Below are positions 17,448 through 26,695 of a stretch of 64,000 nucleotides of DNA, piece by piece. Origin of the DNA: JAJFFW01 sp965263375 (GTDB lineage Bacteria > Pseudomonadota > Alphaproteobacteria > Caulobacterales > Parvularculaceae); assembly GCA_965263375.1 (NCBI GenBank), contig OZ253669.1:2356001-2420000 (forward strand), written 5' to 3'. The notes under the pieces are model-generated. The model had not been told where the DNA came from. It did not search any database and saw only the letters and a program-made list of their open reading frames with translations. Position 1 is the stretch's first letter; each line of letters starts with the position of its first letter. A program made the position numbers and the translations under genes.

Positions 17448-18341
17448 TCACGCCTCAGATTGCGTTCGCTCCGCAATCGCATCGGCCATCGAAACAATTC
17501 GTTTGGCGTTTTCCAGATGCAAAATTTCCGTCATTTTTCCATTGACTTGGATGACACCTTGCCCAGCATTTTGCGGGTCTGCAAAGGCGGCGATGATCGC
17601 TCGAGAGTGCTCAATTTCCTCAGGTGCTGGTGAGAAAACTCGGTTGCAGATCTCAACCTGCTTTGGGTGAATAAGCGTTTTCCCATCAAAACCAAGGGTC
17701 TGACCGTGTACGCACTCCCGCGCAAAACCCGCCTCATTTTTAATATCGTTGTAAACGCCATCGATCGCAACAAGGCCATATGCCCGCGCCGCGGCAAGCG
17801 TGAGACTCAAGGCAGTCAAAAAAGCAGTTCGGTCTTCAGTCATGACAGCGCGGAGGTCTTTAGCGAGATCGTTAGTGCCGAGCACAAAGCCTGCTAGATG
17901 CGTTGAGACAGCCGCTTTTGCAATTTCGTGAACATTGAGAATGGCGAGCGGCGTTTCAATCATCACCCAAAGTTGCAAGTCCTCACCAGCGCCTAACCCG
18001 TTCAATCTCGCCTCGAGCTCTTGGACATCATCGGGGCTGCTTACCTTTGGCGCTAGCACAACATCGGGCCCGGCCTCGATAACTGCCGCCAAATCATCTT
18101 CGCCCCAAGGCGTGTCGAGCGCGTTCACCCGCACAATGACTTCTCGTCCCCCATAACTTTTGCTGCGCACAGCGTTAGTTACATTTGCCCGCGCTGTTGT
18201 TTTCGCATCTGGTGCAACGGCGTCCTCAAGATCGAATATCAATGCATCAGCCGGCAATGATTTCGCTTTTTCAAGAGCGCGCTCATTGGCGCCAGGCATG
18301 TAAAGTACGGATCGTCGAGGTTGAAAGGCAGTTTTATCCAT
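17448..18341 (-). CDS. CitE-like lyase (HpcH/HpaI aldolase family)
   Basis: This 297-residue TIM-barrel protein resembles the citrate lyase beta subunit and CLYBL-type citramalyl/malyl-CoA lyases. It has RRSVLYMPG at the start, the CoA-binding FDLEDAVAP, Arg71 in VIVRVN, and metal ligands Glu129 (MIETP) and Asp158 (GTNDLAKD), then DGVYNDIKNEAGF and GKTLIHPKQ. The start at 18341 (MDKTAF) has AAAGGAA upstream; the longer frame to 18410 is unlikely. It is 223 bp upstream of the SDR on the same strand. A second, more Mcl-like paralogue is at 27.7 kb. It probably cleaves or makes a 3-hydroxyacyl-CoA C-C bond. Confidence 0.87.
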   Translation of the reverse strand: MDKTAFQPRRSVLYMPGANERALEKAKSLPADALIFDLEDAVAPDAKTTARANVTNAVRSKSYGGREVIVRVNALDTPWGEDDLAAVIEAGPDVVLAPKVSSPDDVQELEARLNGLGAGEDLQLWVMIETPLAILNVHEIAKAAVSTHLAGFVLGTNDLAKDLRAVMTEDRTAFLTALSLTLAAARAYGLVAIDGVYNDIKNEAGFARECVHGQTLGFDGKTLIHPKQVEICNRVFSPAPEEIEHSRAIIAAFADPQNAGQGVIQVNGKMTEILHLENAKRIVSMADAIAERTQSEA

Positions 18342-18862
18342 TCGTCGTTCCTTTAGAGTCATCATTGTTTTAAACAGAATTTTTTTCAACAGAATTGCAT
18401 CGTTGAACACCTAACTTCCAGCACCTCACTAGTTTGATTGATTTTGCGTGGATTGTCTGCGTCCTTTGCCCCTGATGCGGAAAATCGTACCCGAGATTGC
18501 AACATGTTAGCATCACAAACGTGATCAAGACGTGTGAGCTCCCCATAAGCAACAAAGTGGCCTAATCCAGTTAGAAACATAGCGGTATCTTGCCCGTTAG
18601 CGTTCCGTGAGAGATTAGTGAAAGGTCGAAATAAGCTGGCCTTTAGCCAGGCTATTTCCCACGGTGGTAGACGAGTAGTCACGGCTGTGGCATGTGTTGA
18701 CAAGGATCAATCTGGCGAAAGTTACGCCAAAGACGAAGCCAATTCGTCATCAATCAAAGTCTAGAGCAAGGAATTGCGCTGCATTAAGCGCAAAAAATTC
18801 AACCCCTCGGCCAACAATCGCGGAACTAACCGGCAATCTCTACACCCTTTGGATTTATCATC
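18342..18862. other. Intergenic region, divergent control region of CitE-like and PQQ-ADH genes
   Basis: This 520-bp region separates the minus-strand operon from the PQQ alcohol dehydrogenase. A 105-codon minus-strand open frame inside it (18386-18703) resembles nothing I recognise and has no clear ribosome binding site. The only distinct signal is the ATCAC-N4-GTGAT palindrome at 18512-18525. Confidence 0.55.
18509..18528. promoter_or_regulatory. Candidate operator C (ATCAC-N4-GTGAT palindrome)
   Basis: The plus strand reads AGCATCACAAACGTGATCAA, with perfect 5-bp arms ATCAC/GTGAT around AAAC. It is placed between two divergent catabolic units and matches the motif at 24.5 kb and others. 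The regulatory role is inferred from recurrence. Confidence 0.55.
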
Positions 18863-21040
18863 GTGATTAGATTTAAAACTTTTCCGTACACTATATCTCT
18901 ATTGACTGTTCTCTTCATTTGCTTAGCGGCATGCTCCAAACGTTCTGAGGACTCGAGCCTAGAAAAAGAAATAGGCCCGACAGAGCGCATTATCGATTCC
19001 GACAATGCGCCGCAAAATTGGTTGAGCTACGGACGCAGCTATGATGAACAGCGACACTCGCCGCTTACTGGCATCAACAAAGATAACCTTGATCAACTTC
19101 GCCCGGCCTGGGTCTATGAGATGCGGCGCACGCGGGGCGTTGAAGCAACGCCGCTTGTGGTGGATGGGGTCATCTATGTGACCGGTTCCTGGTCAATCGT
19201 TTATGCGTTGGATGCAAAGACCGGTGAGGAATTGTGGGTACACGACCCAGAGGTGCCTGGCGAATCAGCAGTTAAAGGGTGTTGCGGCGTCGTCAATCGC
19301 GGGGTTGCGGTCTATGACGACAAAGTGTTCGCAGGAACTTTTGACGGCCGCCTTCAAGCATTGGATGCAAAAACCGGCGAGGTTCTGTGGTCCGTTGTTA
19401 CCGTCGATCAATCCAAACCCTATACGATTACCGGCGCACCGCGCGTCGCCAAGGGTCTCGTGTTTATTGGTAATGGCGGCGCCGAATTTGGCGTACGCGG
19501 ATATTTGAGCGCCTATGATATAAACACGGGCGAACTTGTATGGCGTTTCTATACAACGCCTAATCCTGAAAAAAAGGCTGATGGTGCGGCGTCTGACGAA
19601 ATTTTTGCAAAAATCGCGAACGATACATGGGGCGATGTTGGCGCATGGACAATTGTCGGCGGCGGCGGCACAGTCTGGGATTCGATCGTTTATGATCAGG
19701 TCAACGACAGCATTATTTTTGGAACCGGCAACGGATCGCCTTGGAACGCCAAAATTCGTGACCCTGGAAGCAACGGCGACAATTTATTCTTATCGTCAAT
19801 TGTTGCGGTAGATGCATCAACCGGCGCCTATAAATGGCACTTCCAGTCGACACCGCGCGAGCAATGGGACTACACCGCTACTCAACAAATCATATTGGCG
19901 GATTTACCTCTTGGAGAAAACGGCGCGCCCCGCCGCGTCGTAATGCAGGCGCCAAAGAACGGCTTTTTCTATGTGGTTGACGCCGCCACTGGCGAATTCA
20001 TTCATGCCGATAAGCTTGGGCCTGTGAACTGGGCGAATGGTCTGGACGAAAACGGTCGGCCAAATATTACGGACGAGGCACGCAATACTGACAATGGCGC
20101 GTATATCGTACCCGGTTCGCACGGCATGCACAATTGGCATCCGATGGCCTTCAATCCGCATACGGGGCTTGTTTACTTGCCGACGCACAGCACGTCTTTA
20201 TTCTATAAAGACGCAAAAGTTGAAGACGCTGTTGGCGCGTCCCTTACAATCGGATATGATGTGGCAGCCCTTATCAAGCCGGATTATGCGCCCGGCGCCC
20301 TAGAAGCAGCACGCTCAAACTATGACGGCTCTTTGACTGCGTGGGACCCGGTTGCTAACAAACTCGCTTGGCGAAAGCCAATGAAGACGGGGGACAATAG
20401 CGGTGTTCTTTCGACCGCTAGCGGTCTCATTTTTCAGGGCGGTATCGACGGCAAATTCCACGCCTATGATGCAGAGACCGGCGAGCATCTTTGGGAAGCC
20501 AATATCGAAAATGGGATGATGGGCGGCGCTTCAACCTATGAAGTTGACGGCGAGCAATATATCGTTCTCGGGACTGGGCATGGCGGGGTTTATGCACTCG
20601 TGTTTGGCTACAGTCTTGAAGTACCGGTAAAATCCGCTCCTGGTCGGATCATCGCTTTTAAAATCGGTGGCGAAGCTAGCATTCCGACCGTCGAAGCCCT
20701 GCCTGTGGATCCAACACCAAAGGCTGACCGGTTTGGTGATCCTGACATGATCAATCTGGGCCTTAACCGCTATGCAAATTTTTGCGCAGGATGCCACGGT
20801 TCGCTTGCCATTAGCGGCGGTGTTACGCCGGACTTGCGCTGGTCTTATGTAGCGTCGAATAAAGACAGCTGGGACGCGGTAATGATCGATGGCGCGCTTA
20901 CGGATAACGGCATGGTATCATTCGCAAACATCCTTCAACCAGACGAGATAGAAGCAATACGCGCCTATGTCATTGATCAGGGCCATCTCGCCGTGCGCAA
21001 TCGTGAAGCGCTTGCCGATACAACGCCATCAGACCAATAG
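18863..21040 (+). CDS. PQQ-dependent quinohemoprotein alcohol dehydrogenase, lipoprotein
   Basis: This 725-residue enzyme oxidises alcohols with PQQ and passes electrons through a fused cytochrome c domain. The eight-bladed propeller with repeated W motifs spans about residues 50-610. The vicinal disulfide Cys140-Cys141 (GCCG) is typical of PQQ alcohol dehydrogenases. A haem motif CAGCH lies at 641-645. The N-terminus has a hydrophobic segment ending in the lipobox LAAC (Cys24), so the protein is probably anchored to a membrane in the periplasm. The start is GTG at 18863 with only weak Shine-Dalgarno sequence. Its stop is 9 bp from that of the convergent MmgE/PrpD gene. Confidence 0.92.
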   Translation: MIRFKTFPYTISLLTVLFICLAACSKRSEDSSLEKEIGPTERIIDSDNAPQNWLSYGRSYDEQRHSPLTGINKDNLDQLRPAWVYEMRRTRGVEATPLVVDGVIYVTGSWSIVYALDAKTGEELWVHDPEVPGESAVKGCCGVVNRGVAVYDDKVFAGTFDGRLQALDAKTGEVLWSVVTVDQSKPYTITGAPRVAKGLVFIGNGGAEFGVRGYLSAYDINTGELVWRFYTTPNPEKKADGAASDEIFAKIANDTWGDVGAWTIVGGGGTVWDSIVYDQVNDSIIFGTGNGSPWNAKIRDPGSNGDNLFLSSIVAVDASTGAYKWHFQSTPREQWDYTATQQIILADLPLGENGAPRRVVMQAPKNGFFYVVDAATGEFIHADKLGPVNWANGLDENGRPNITDEARNTDNGAYIVPGSHGMHNWHPMAFNPHTGLVYLPTHSTSLFYKDAKVEDAVGASLTIGYDVAALIKPDYAPGALEAARSNYDGSLTAWDPVANKLAWRKPMKTGDNSGVLSTASGLIFQGGIDGKFHAYDAETGEHLWEANIENGMMGGASTYEVDGEQYIVLGTGHGGVYALVFGYSLEVPVKSAPGRIIAFKIGGEASIPTVEALPVDPTPKADRFGDPDMINLGLNRYANFCAGCHGSLAISGGVTPDLRWSYVASNKDSWDAVMIDGALTDNGMVSFANILQPDEIEAIRAYVIDQGHLAVRNREALADTTPSDQ

Positions 21041-21049
21041 CGCCAACGG

Positions 21050-22405
21050 TTAACTCGTCACTGTCAATGCGAGCATTGCATCCGGTGTGGTCGCCTGATC
21101 AAATTCATCAATGGCCCGATAGAGGTCTTTGGTTTGAGATTCGTCGATTATATGTGCACAGATATTATCGAACTTTGTTCGTAATTTACAACGTTTTCCT
21201 TCAAGAGTGAGCGTTTCCGCCGTTGGATCGGCTTCTTCGCTAAACTCGCGACCATCTTCCAACACCACGTTTACACGCGAGGTCAGTGGCGCTGCGTCGA
21301 ATTCATCAGTAATACGCACATTAATTCGCGCCATTAATGAGCGTGTTTTTGGATCGTGAATTCGTTCATCTGCATAACCCTCAATACCGGTTTCACCCGT
21401 CGCAAACGCATTGGCCAGGGAGTATTTCATGGAAAATTTTCCGTCCAACCCCGTTTCCGGGTCGGTTTTTCCAGCGGTATCGCAAGAAATCTGAGAAACA
21501 TCGACATTGATCGACGCAATGTCTTCTGACGTGATGGCGTTTTCAGTCCTCATTCGTTGCGCAATGTTGAGAGCGCCATGAAGGAAAAAACATGCTGCAT
21601 GGAATTTGAAATCCAAAAACTCCACAGGATGTTTAGATCCCAAGAAATGGCGATCGACGACGTCATTGAGGCCGTGATGCGTCGCTATGAAACCAAGCGG
21701 GCCCTCATATATATCATGCGCGGCTTCAAACCCGTCTTCGGCGAGAGAGGCTGCAATAACACCGCCCTCTGCAGCTGCGCCCGCATGCAGTGGCTTGGCC
21801 ATGGTGCCAAAAGACTGCTTAACGCCATTTGCAAGCGTTCCTGCAATGCCAAGCGCATTCAACGTTTGCGTCTCATTCAACCCCAGCAGATTGGCGCAAG
21901 CCGCCGCCGCAGCCTGACGGCCAATGGTCGATGTGCCGTGAAATCCAACCCGATAATGTTCATTGCCGACCGACTGCGCTAGCCAAGACCCTACTCTTAG
22001 ACCACACAAATAAGCGCCTAGAATGTCTCTCCCAGCCAATCCGCGCCACTGCCCAACGGCAAGCACCGCCGGCATTATCGTGACCGTTGGATGGCCCATG
22101 AAGTATGTGAGGTTGTCATCGTAGTCGAGCGCGTGCGACATCGCCCCATTGATCAATGCCGCCTGCGGCGCATTACATTTCATGGCGCGACCAATTAGGG
22201 TTGACTGCGCCGGGCCGCCGAACTTTTCGGCGTGATGCATCAACGCCTGAACGAGTGGCTCTTTGTGGGCTGCAATCGACACACAGACCCAGTCGACGAG
22301 AGCGGTTTTCGCGTGGGCAAGCAACTCGTCGGTCGCTTCACCACAGGCTTCATTAATAATGTATTGGGCGATCGCTCGCGTAAAACCCTCGTTGCTATGG
22401 TTCAT
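21050..22405 (-). CDS. MmgE/PrpD family protein
   Basis: This 451-residue protein belongs to the 2-methylcitrate dehydratase/cis-aconitate decarboxylase family, recognised by SHALDYDDNLTYFMGHPTVTIMPA and GFHGTSTIGRQAAAAA. Family members dehydrate methylcitrate in propionate use or act on related tricarboxylates, but many are of unknown substrate. The start at 22405 has AGGAGG 6 bases upstream; the frame opens further upstream without support. A propionate-related role would fit methyl-branched chain degradation, which releases propionyl-CoA. No other methylcitrate-cycle genes are in the window. Confidence 0.87.
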   Translation of the reverse strand: MNHSNEGFTRAIAQYIINEACGEATDELLAHAKTALVDWVCVSIAAHKEPLVQALMHHAEKFGGPAQSTLIGRAMKCNAPQAALINGAMSHALDYDDNLTYFMGHPTVTIMPAVLAVGQWRGLAGRDILGAYLCGLRVGSWLAQSVGNEHYRVGFHGTSTIGRQAAAAACANLLGLNETQTLNALGIAGTLANGVKQSFGTMAKPLHAGAAAEGGVIAASLAEDGFEAAHDIYEGPLGFIATHHGLNDVVDRHFLGSKHPVEFLDFKFHAACFFLHGALNIAQRMRTENAITSEDIASINVDVSQISCDTAGKTDPETGLDGKFSMKYSLANAFATGETGIEGYADERIHDPKTRSLMARINVRITDEFDAAPLTSRVNVVLEDGREFSEEADPTAETLTLEGKRCKLRTKFDNICAHIIDESQTKDLYRAIDEFDQATTPDAMLALTVTS

Positions 22406-22469
22406 GACGCTCCTCCTATTTTTCAAGATTGTCGCGCCGCAACGCCAAATTCGGCAACCCTAAAGATTG

Positions 22470-22489
22470 TTGATCATGTCTGTGATCGA
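22470..22489. promoter_or_regulatory. Candidate operator A (ATCA-N6-TGAT palindrome)
   Basis: TTGATCATGTCTGTGATCGA lies in the 143-bp gap between the divergent MmgE/PrpD and SRPBCC genes. The core ATCA-TGTCTG-TGAT matches the motif at 2.0, 18.5, 24.5 and 30.7 kb exactly, and the outer TTG is shared with the sites at 18.5 and 50.9 kb. Confidence 0.5.
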
Positions 22490-22548
22490 ATATCCTTTGG
22501 AGGTGTGATAACCGACATGACGATACTTCACCCAAAATCGGAGAACAA

Positions 22549-23043
22549 ATGTCAAAAACCGTTAAAAAACATGATGATGTAGCCGAAGACTTCCTTGATG
22601 CGACGCCTGGTCGAAACGTCATCAAACACATTTTTCCGTTTAACAGGCATGTTGTTTGGGCGGCGCTGTTAGACGCTGAAGCGTGGACACATTGGCTGCC
22701 CATTGACAAGGTTACTTGGACCTCACCAGAGCCACTATCCCTGGGCGCCACAAGGACGCTCGAAATCGGGAAAAATCGTATTGATGAATATTTCTTCGCA
22801 TGGGAGGATCAACGGCGAATGGCCTTTCGCTTTGACGCCAGTACCTTACCGATCATTGCATTCGCAGAGGACTACACGTTGAATGATGCTGATAATGGCT
22901 GCGAACTCGTTTGGCGGTTCCACGGTAAAGCGTTCCCATTGTTGACGCCCGTCATAAATGCCATGATGCGTGCCAACGGTCGAAAAGGGTTTTGGAAGCT
23001 CGAGCAACACATAAAAGACAATCCAACAAAATTCGGCGCCTAA
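22549..23043 (+). CDS. SRPBCC (START-like) domain protein
   Basis: This 164-residue protein looks like a polyketide cyclase/AHSA1-type SRPBCC protein. HVVWAALLDAEAWTHWLP (about residues 35-52) is the typical entry into the fold, followed by a beta-rich stretch (ATRTLEIG, ELVWRFHG) and a long C-terminal helix. Such proteins have a hydrophobic pocket that binds lipids or polycyclic ligands. GGAGA lies upstream of the ATG. It is divergent from MmgE/PrpD and shares a candidate operator with it. No catalytic role can be assigned. Confidence 0.78.
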   Translation: MSKTVKKHDDVAEDFLDATPGRNVIKHIFPFNRHVVWAALLDAEAWTHWLPIDKVTWTSPEPLSLGATRTLEIGKNRIDEYFFAWEDQRRMAFRFDASTLPIIAFAEDYTLNDADNGCELVWRFHGKAFPLLTPVINAMMRANGRKGFWKLEQHIKDNPTKFGA

Positions 23044-23273
23044 ACTGGAATGACCGCTGACCAGAAGAATCCGTCCTATGATTAAAGTTTTGTTTTAGTT
23101 ATTCGATTCAACGTCGCTTACTGATGAGTGGGAAAAAGAGCAAAACCCAAATGCTGCAAACTGTAAACTGAATGAAATAAAAAGCAGAAAAGGCAAAGGT
23201 CAGCGCACATACCCTCAAAAAATGATGCCTTTAGTTGCTGCCGCAGCGGATTTCTTTCTGAGCGATACAACTC

Positions 23274-24401
23274 TCACTGGACGTTCATTTCGTCAATTGC
23301 TTGAAATTTTCGTAAGTGAAAATCGGCATCACCAAAATATTGGCACAATGCAAGTGCTCGTTTAAAATAATGACCAATGGCCATTTCATCCGTCATTCCC
23401 ATCGCACCATGCAGCTGGATAGCGCTCTCCCCCACAAATTTACATGATGTTGCAAGCTGCACTTTCGCCGCGGAAACATGTTTTAAAAGCGCTGCGTCTG
23501 CACGGTCATATCGATCAGCCAGCACTTGAGCGACTGCACTTATTTCTTGTGCTGAAATAAACATATCCGCCATCTTGTGCTGTAGCACTTGAAACCCAGC
23601 GATAGGCTGACCGAATTGGGACCGATCTCGGCAAAACGCCATCGTTAGATCGCACATCCGTCTGCATACGACGCTCGCCTCTCCGCAGGCGGCAATAACG
23701 CCGCGCGTCACCGCTTCTTGAATGGCTCTTTCGGCATCAGCACCGCTGGTAAGCAATCGATCATTCGGGAGCAACGCGCCCTCAAACGTAATATCTCCGG
23801 CGCGCATACCCGAAATTGTTGCATATGGGTCGACCTTTACGCCCGGGTCGTCTTTCGCCACCAGAAACAGCTTGAGCTCTTCGTTATTGCTTGCGCGCGC
23901 CGATACAATGAACCAATCAGCGAATGGAGCGCCGCCCACGGCGACTTTCTTACCATTCACAAGATAGCCTTCGTCCACCACGGTGGCGCTGGCGCTCGGA
24001 GTAACAGGATCAAATCGACTTGCGAATTCATAAATTGCAGGCGTCACAATTTGTGTTCCAGCAATCATGCCTTCTGCGACGGGCCGAGCGGCCTGCGTGC
24101 CGCAAGCAGCAAGCAGAGCCCCCGCAGTCACCGCCTCAAGCACGGGTTCAACGACCAATGCACCACCCAACGCTTCGGTCACTGTAATTATGTCAGCCGC
24201 CGTACCGCCTACACCGCCGATCCCCTCGTCAGACATTGCCGCGAACACGCCAATATCTGCAAGGGTCCGCCAATGATCGCGAGACCATCCTGCGTCCGAA
24301 AGCATGATCTGAAGGCGCTGTTCGGCTGTATAGCGCTCATCAAGAAACCTTTGAACTGTGTCACTGAGGAGCCGCTGTTCATCTGAAAGAGCTACAATCA
24401 T
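23274..24401 (-). CDS. Acyl-CoA dehydrogenase family protein, apparently lacking the C-terminal catalytic Glu
   Basis: This 375-residue acyl-CoA dehydrogenase-fold protein is recognised by LSDEQRLLSDTVQRFL, VTEALGGALVVEP, the FCRDRSQFGQPIAGFQVLQH segment and LHGAMGMTDEMAIGHYFKR. The C-terminus (after GDADFHLRKF) has no EG-x-EIQ motif, so the base of medium-chain enzymes is absent. Such proteins often form heteromeric complexes, as the ChsE subunits do. The start at 24401 (MIVALSDEQ) is preferred over the frame opening at 24545, whose extra residues look unrelated. It is divergent from the GST-P450 operon and convergent with the SRPBCC gene. Confidence 0.83.
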   Translation of the reverse strand: MIVALSDEQRLLSDTVQRFLDERYTAEQRLQIMLSDAGWSRDHWRTLADIGVFAAMSDEGIGGVGGTAADIITVTEALGGALVVEPVLEAVTAGALLAACGTQAARPVAEGMIAGTQIVTPAIYEFASRFDPVTPSASATVVDEGYLVNGKKVAVGGAPFADWFIVSARASNNEELKLFLVAKDDPGVKVDPYATISGMRAGDITFEGALLPNDRLLTSGADAERAIQEAVTRGVIAACGEASVVCRRMCDLTMAFCRDRSQFGQPIAGFQVLQHKMADMFISAQEISAVAQVLADRYDRADAALLKHVSAAKVQLATSCKFVGESAIQLHGAMGMTDEMAIGHYFKRALALCQYFGDADFHLRKFQAIDEMNVQ

Positions 24402-24747
24402 TTTATTCCCGAAGTGAAATTTAACGCCAGCTCCTGCTAGCATGGATTCAATAGACGTAAGGCCTAATATACATCTGCAACATCCAGTTTCAGGCATTAG
24501 ACCTTCACAATCACGTCGGTGATCGTGACCGGTATTCGCGAGCATTGACGCGCCAAGAATCTTCGTATGAGCGCGGTTGCCGTTTCCTCACCTTATACCT
24601 GTGTCATCGCATCAGGAGTACAGCGTCTTTCCCGCACCGCAATAAAGCATATCTCGAGTTCACATACATGATATGATCGCTGATGCCTTACGCGCAAGGC
24701 CGGTGTACAAATCATAGAGCGTGAAAGTTCAACCGGACCTCCAAAAT
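24402..24747. other. Intergenic region, divergent control region of ACAD and GST-P450 operon
   Basis: This 346-bp non-coding region lies between divergent starts. It contains a well-formed palindrome at 24510-24523. No clear -10/-35 pair was identified, and no further gene is visible. Confidence 0.55.
24507..24526. promoter_or_regulatory. Candidate operator G (ATCAC-N4-GTGAT palindrome)
   Basis: ACAATCACGTCGGTGATCGT has perfect ATCAC/GTGAT arms around GTCG. It lies between the divergent acyl-CoA dehydrogenase and the GST-P450 operon, about 220 bp upstream of the GST start. It is one of the two best copies of the motif in the window. Confidence 0.55.
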
Positions 24748-25452
24748 ATGATCGAACTGTTTCAATTCTCCACTTCACCATTCACCGAAAAGGTTCGGCG
24801 CGCGATGGGCTACAAGGGCATCGCGTATCGCATCACCGAAGTTGAGCGCCCGCAAGTTCCTCAAGGCAAGTACAAGCACGTAAGCCCCACAGGAAAGTTT
24901 CCTGCAATCCTCGATGGTGATTTAGCCATTTGGGATTCCACGGACATCGTGCACCACATTGATCAGAATTATGACGGCCCTGCAGTCATACCAACTAATC
25001 CGCGCGACGCCGCAATCGCCCACGCTATTGAAGAATGGGCAGATGAAAGTCTGTACTTCTATGAAATTCTGGTGCGTCTTGCATGGAAGCATAATCAGGG
25101 CCCGATGATCGATGCGCTTGCCGCCAGTATGCCGAACGTCCCTCGCGAACAGCTTGAAAAGATGGTCGACGAAAATGTTGGTAAACTGGTCGAGGCGCAG
25201 GGAATTGGTAAAAAACCGTGCGAGCAAATACTATCGGATTTGAAACGCCACTTCGGCGCGCTAGACGCGCTCCTTGACGGCCATGATTGGCTTGTCGGAA
25301 CTACCCCGTCAATCGCGGATTTTGCCGTTATTGGCCAGCTCACGGCGCTTTTCTTCGCTAAGGAAGGAAAAGAAATGCTAGCCCAAACCAAGAATATTGA
25401 GGGCTGGCTTGCTAGGTTGAAAGACATTGCACCATTGGAAGCTGCAGTATGA
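24748..25452 (+). CDS. Glutathione S-transferase family protein
   Basis: This 234-residue GST has a thioredoxin-like N-terminal domain (MIELFQFSTSPFTEKVRRAM, with SPFTEK at the glutathione site, then GKFPAILDGD and WDSTDIVHHID) and a helical C-terminal domain ending in the usual DWLVGTTPSIADFAV. The ATG at 24748 gives the normal GST start; an upstream GTG at 24721 adds nine residues. Its stop overlaps the P450 ATG by 4 bp, so the two are coupled. It may conjugate or isomerise a P450 product, for example opening an epoxide; that is inference. Confidence 0.87.
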   Translation: MIELFQFSTSPFTEKVRRAMGYKGIAYRITEVERPQVPQGKYKHVSPTGKFPAILDGDLAIWDSTDIVHHIDQNYDGPAVIPTNPRDAAIAHAIEEWADESLYFYEILVRLAWKHNQGPMIDALAASMPNVPREQLEKMVDENVGKLVEAQGIGKKPCEQILSDLKRHFGALDALLDGHDWLVGTTPSIADFAVIGQLTALFFAKEGKEMLAQTKNIEGWLARLKDIAPLEAAV

Positions 25453-26681
25453 GCACGGCCGTGATCTGTGAAAACCTACTCGACCCAGACCTTTTAGCGA
25501 ATGAAGGCGGACCACCCCATGTTTGGTTCGATAAATGGCGAAGAGACGAAGGCGTCCATTGGAACCCGCCAACAAAGAGCTACGCACCTGCGATCGATGG
25601 TTTTCGAATGGAACGCGGATTTTGGGTGCTGACGCGCTATCAAGATGTTTTCGAGGCGTCGCGTAACTGGAATAATTTTTCTTGTAGCGCGGAAGGCGTC
25701 TTGATTTGGGATTTAGACGAAGAAAGGTTGGCAACCCAACGCGCCGGCATTATGGCGATGGATCCGCCGCATCATGCCGCGATTAAGCGATTAGTGATGC
25801 CGCCTTTTGCACCGGCCGCGCTTCGGGCTTTTGAACCTGAGATCGATACCCTTGCCGAGGAGATTGTCAACGACATCGCCGAAAAGGGAGAATGCGAATT
25901 CGTCTTCGACGTCGCATCGAAGCTTCCGGTTTATACATTCTGTAAGCTGATGGGTATACCAAACGAGGACCGTGACCAGATCGCCGCACTTGGCAACAAG
26001 CTTGTCGATATCGAAACGCCAAACGCTGGCCAATTTGAAGCGCAAATGCAGCTATTTGGCTATTCGATGCAACTTGCTGAAGCCAAACGCGTATCGCCCG
26101 ACAACTCGATGATGAGTCTCCTCGTTAATGGCGAGGTGGATGGCGAACGACTGACGGACGACCAAATTAACGGCTTTTTTGTCACCATGGCGATCGCCGG
26201 ACACGAAACCACACGCTCGACAGCTTCCCATTTTATGAAGCTTATCACTGAATACCCTGACCAAAGACAAGCGCTGCTCAAAGATTTGAGTGGGCGCCTT
26301 GCAAACGCCATCGAAGAGGCGTTGAGGTTTTGTCCCCCTGTAATTCAGTTCAAGCGGACCGCCATAAATGATGTGGAATTGTCTGGTTGCAAAATTAATA
26401 AGGGTGACAAGGTCTACCTTTCTTATCCGGCAGCGAACCGAGATCCGTCCGTATTCACTAAGCCCCACGAATTTGACATTTTGCGGAAGAACGCAAAGGA
26501 CCATTTGTCTTTCGGCACCGGCCCGCATGTTTGTATCGCCGCGCGGCTTGCACGGCGTCAACTTTATAGTCTTTTCCACGCGCTATTGAGGCGTTTGCCG
26601 AATGCGCGCGTGACAGGCGAACCAGAGCGTTTGCGCAGCATCTGGCATGATGCAATTGTAAAACTACCGGTAACATTCTGA
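25449..26681 (+). CDS. Cytochrome P450, CYP125/steroid side-chain hydroxylase-like
   Basis: This 410-residue soluble P450 has the I-helix motif AGHETTR at residues 250-256, ExxR in EEALRFCPP, and the haem loop FGTGPHVCIAARLAR with ligand Cys362. The N-terminal half (DPDLLANEGGPPHVWF, MDPPHHAAIKRLV) resembles bacterial CYP125/CYP142/CYP124-type enzymes that hydroxylate terminal methyls of sterols and branched lipids. The start overlaps the GST stop (ATGA). A terminal hydroxylation would feed the alcohol and aldehyde dehydrogenases and CoA ligases nearby. The CYP125-like label is from memory and the substrate is unknown. Confidence 0.9.
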   Translation: MSTAVICENLLDPDLLANEGGPPHVWFDKWRRDEGVHWNPPTKSYAPAIDGFRMERGFWVLTRYQDVFEASRNWNNFSCSAEGVLIWDLDEERLATQRAGIMAMDPPHHAAIKRLVMPPFAPAALRAFEPEIDTLAEEIVNDIAEKGECEFVFDVASKLPVYTFCKLMGIPNEDRDQIAALGNKLVDIETPNAGQFEAQMQLFGYSMQLAEAKRVSPDNSMMSLLVNGEVDGERLTDDQINGFFVTMAIAGHETTRSTASHFMKLITEYPDQRQALLKDLSGRLANAIEEALRFCPPVIQFKRTAINDVELSGCKINKGDKVYLSYPAANRDPSVFTKPHEFDILRKNAKDHLSFGTGPHVCIAARLARRQLYSLFHALLRRLPNARVTGEPERLRSIWHDAIVKLPVTF

Positions 26682-26695
26682 GCGGAGGCTGTGTA

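Noticed and set aside
18386..18703. 105-codon minus-strand frame before the CitE-like gene
   Set aside because: No recognisable family, no good ribosome binding site, and it lies in a likely promoter region.
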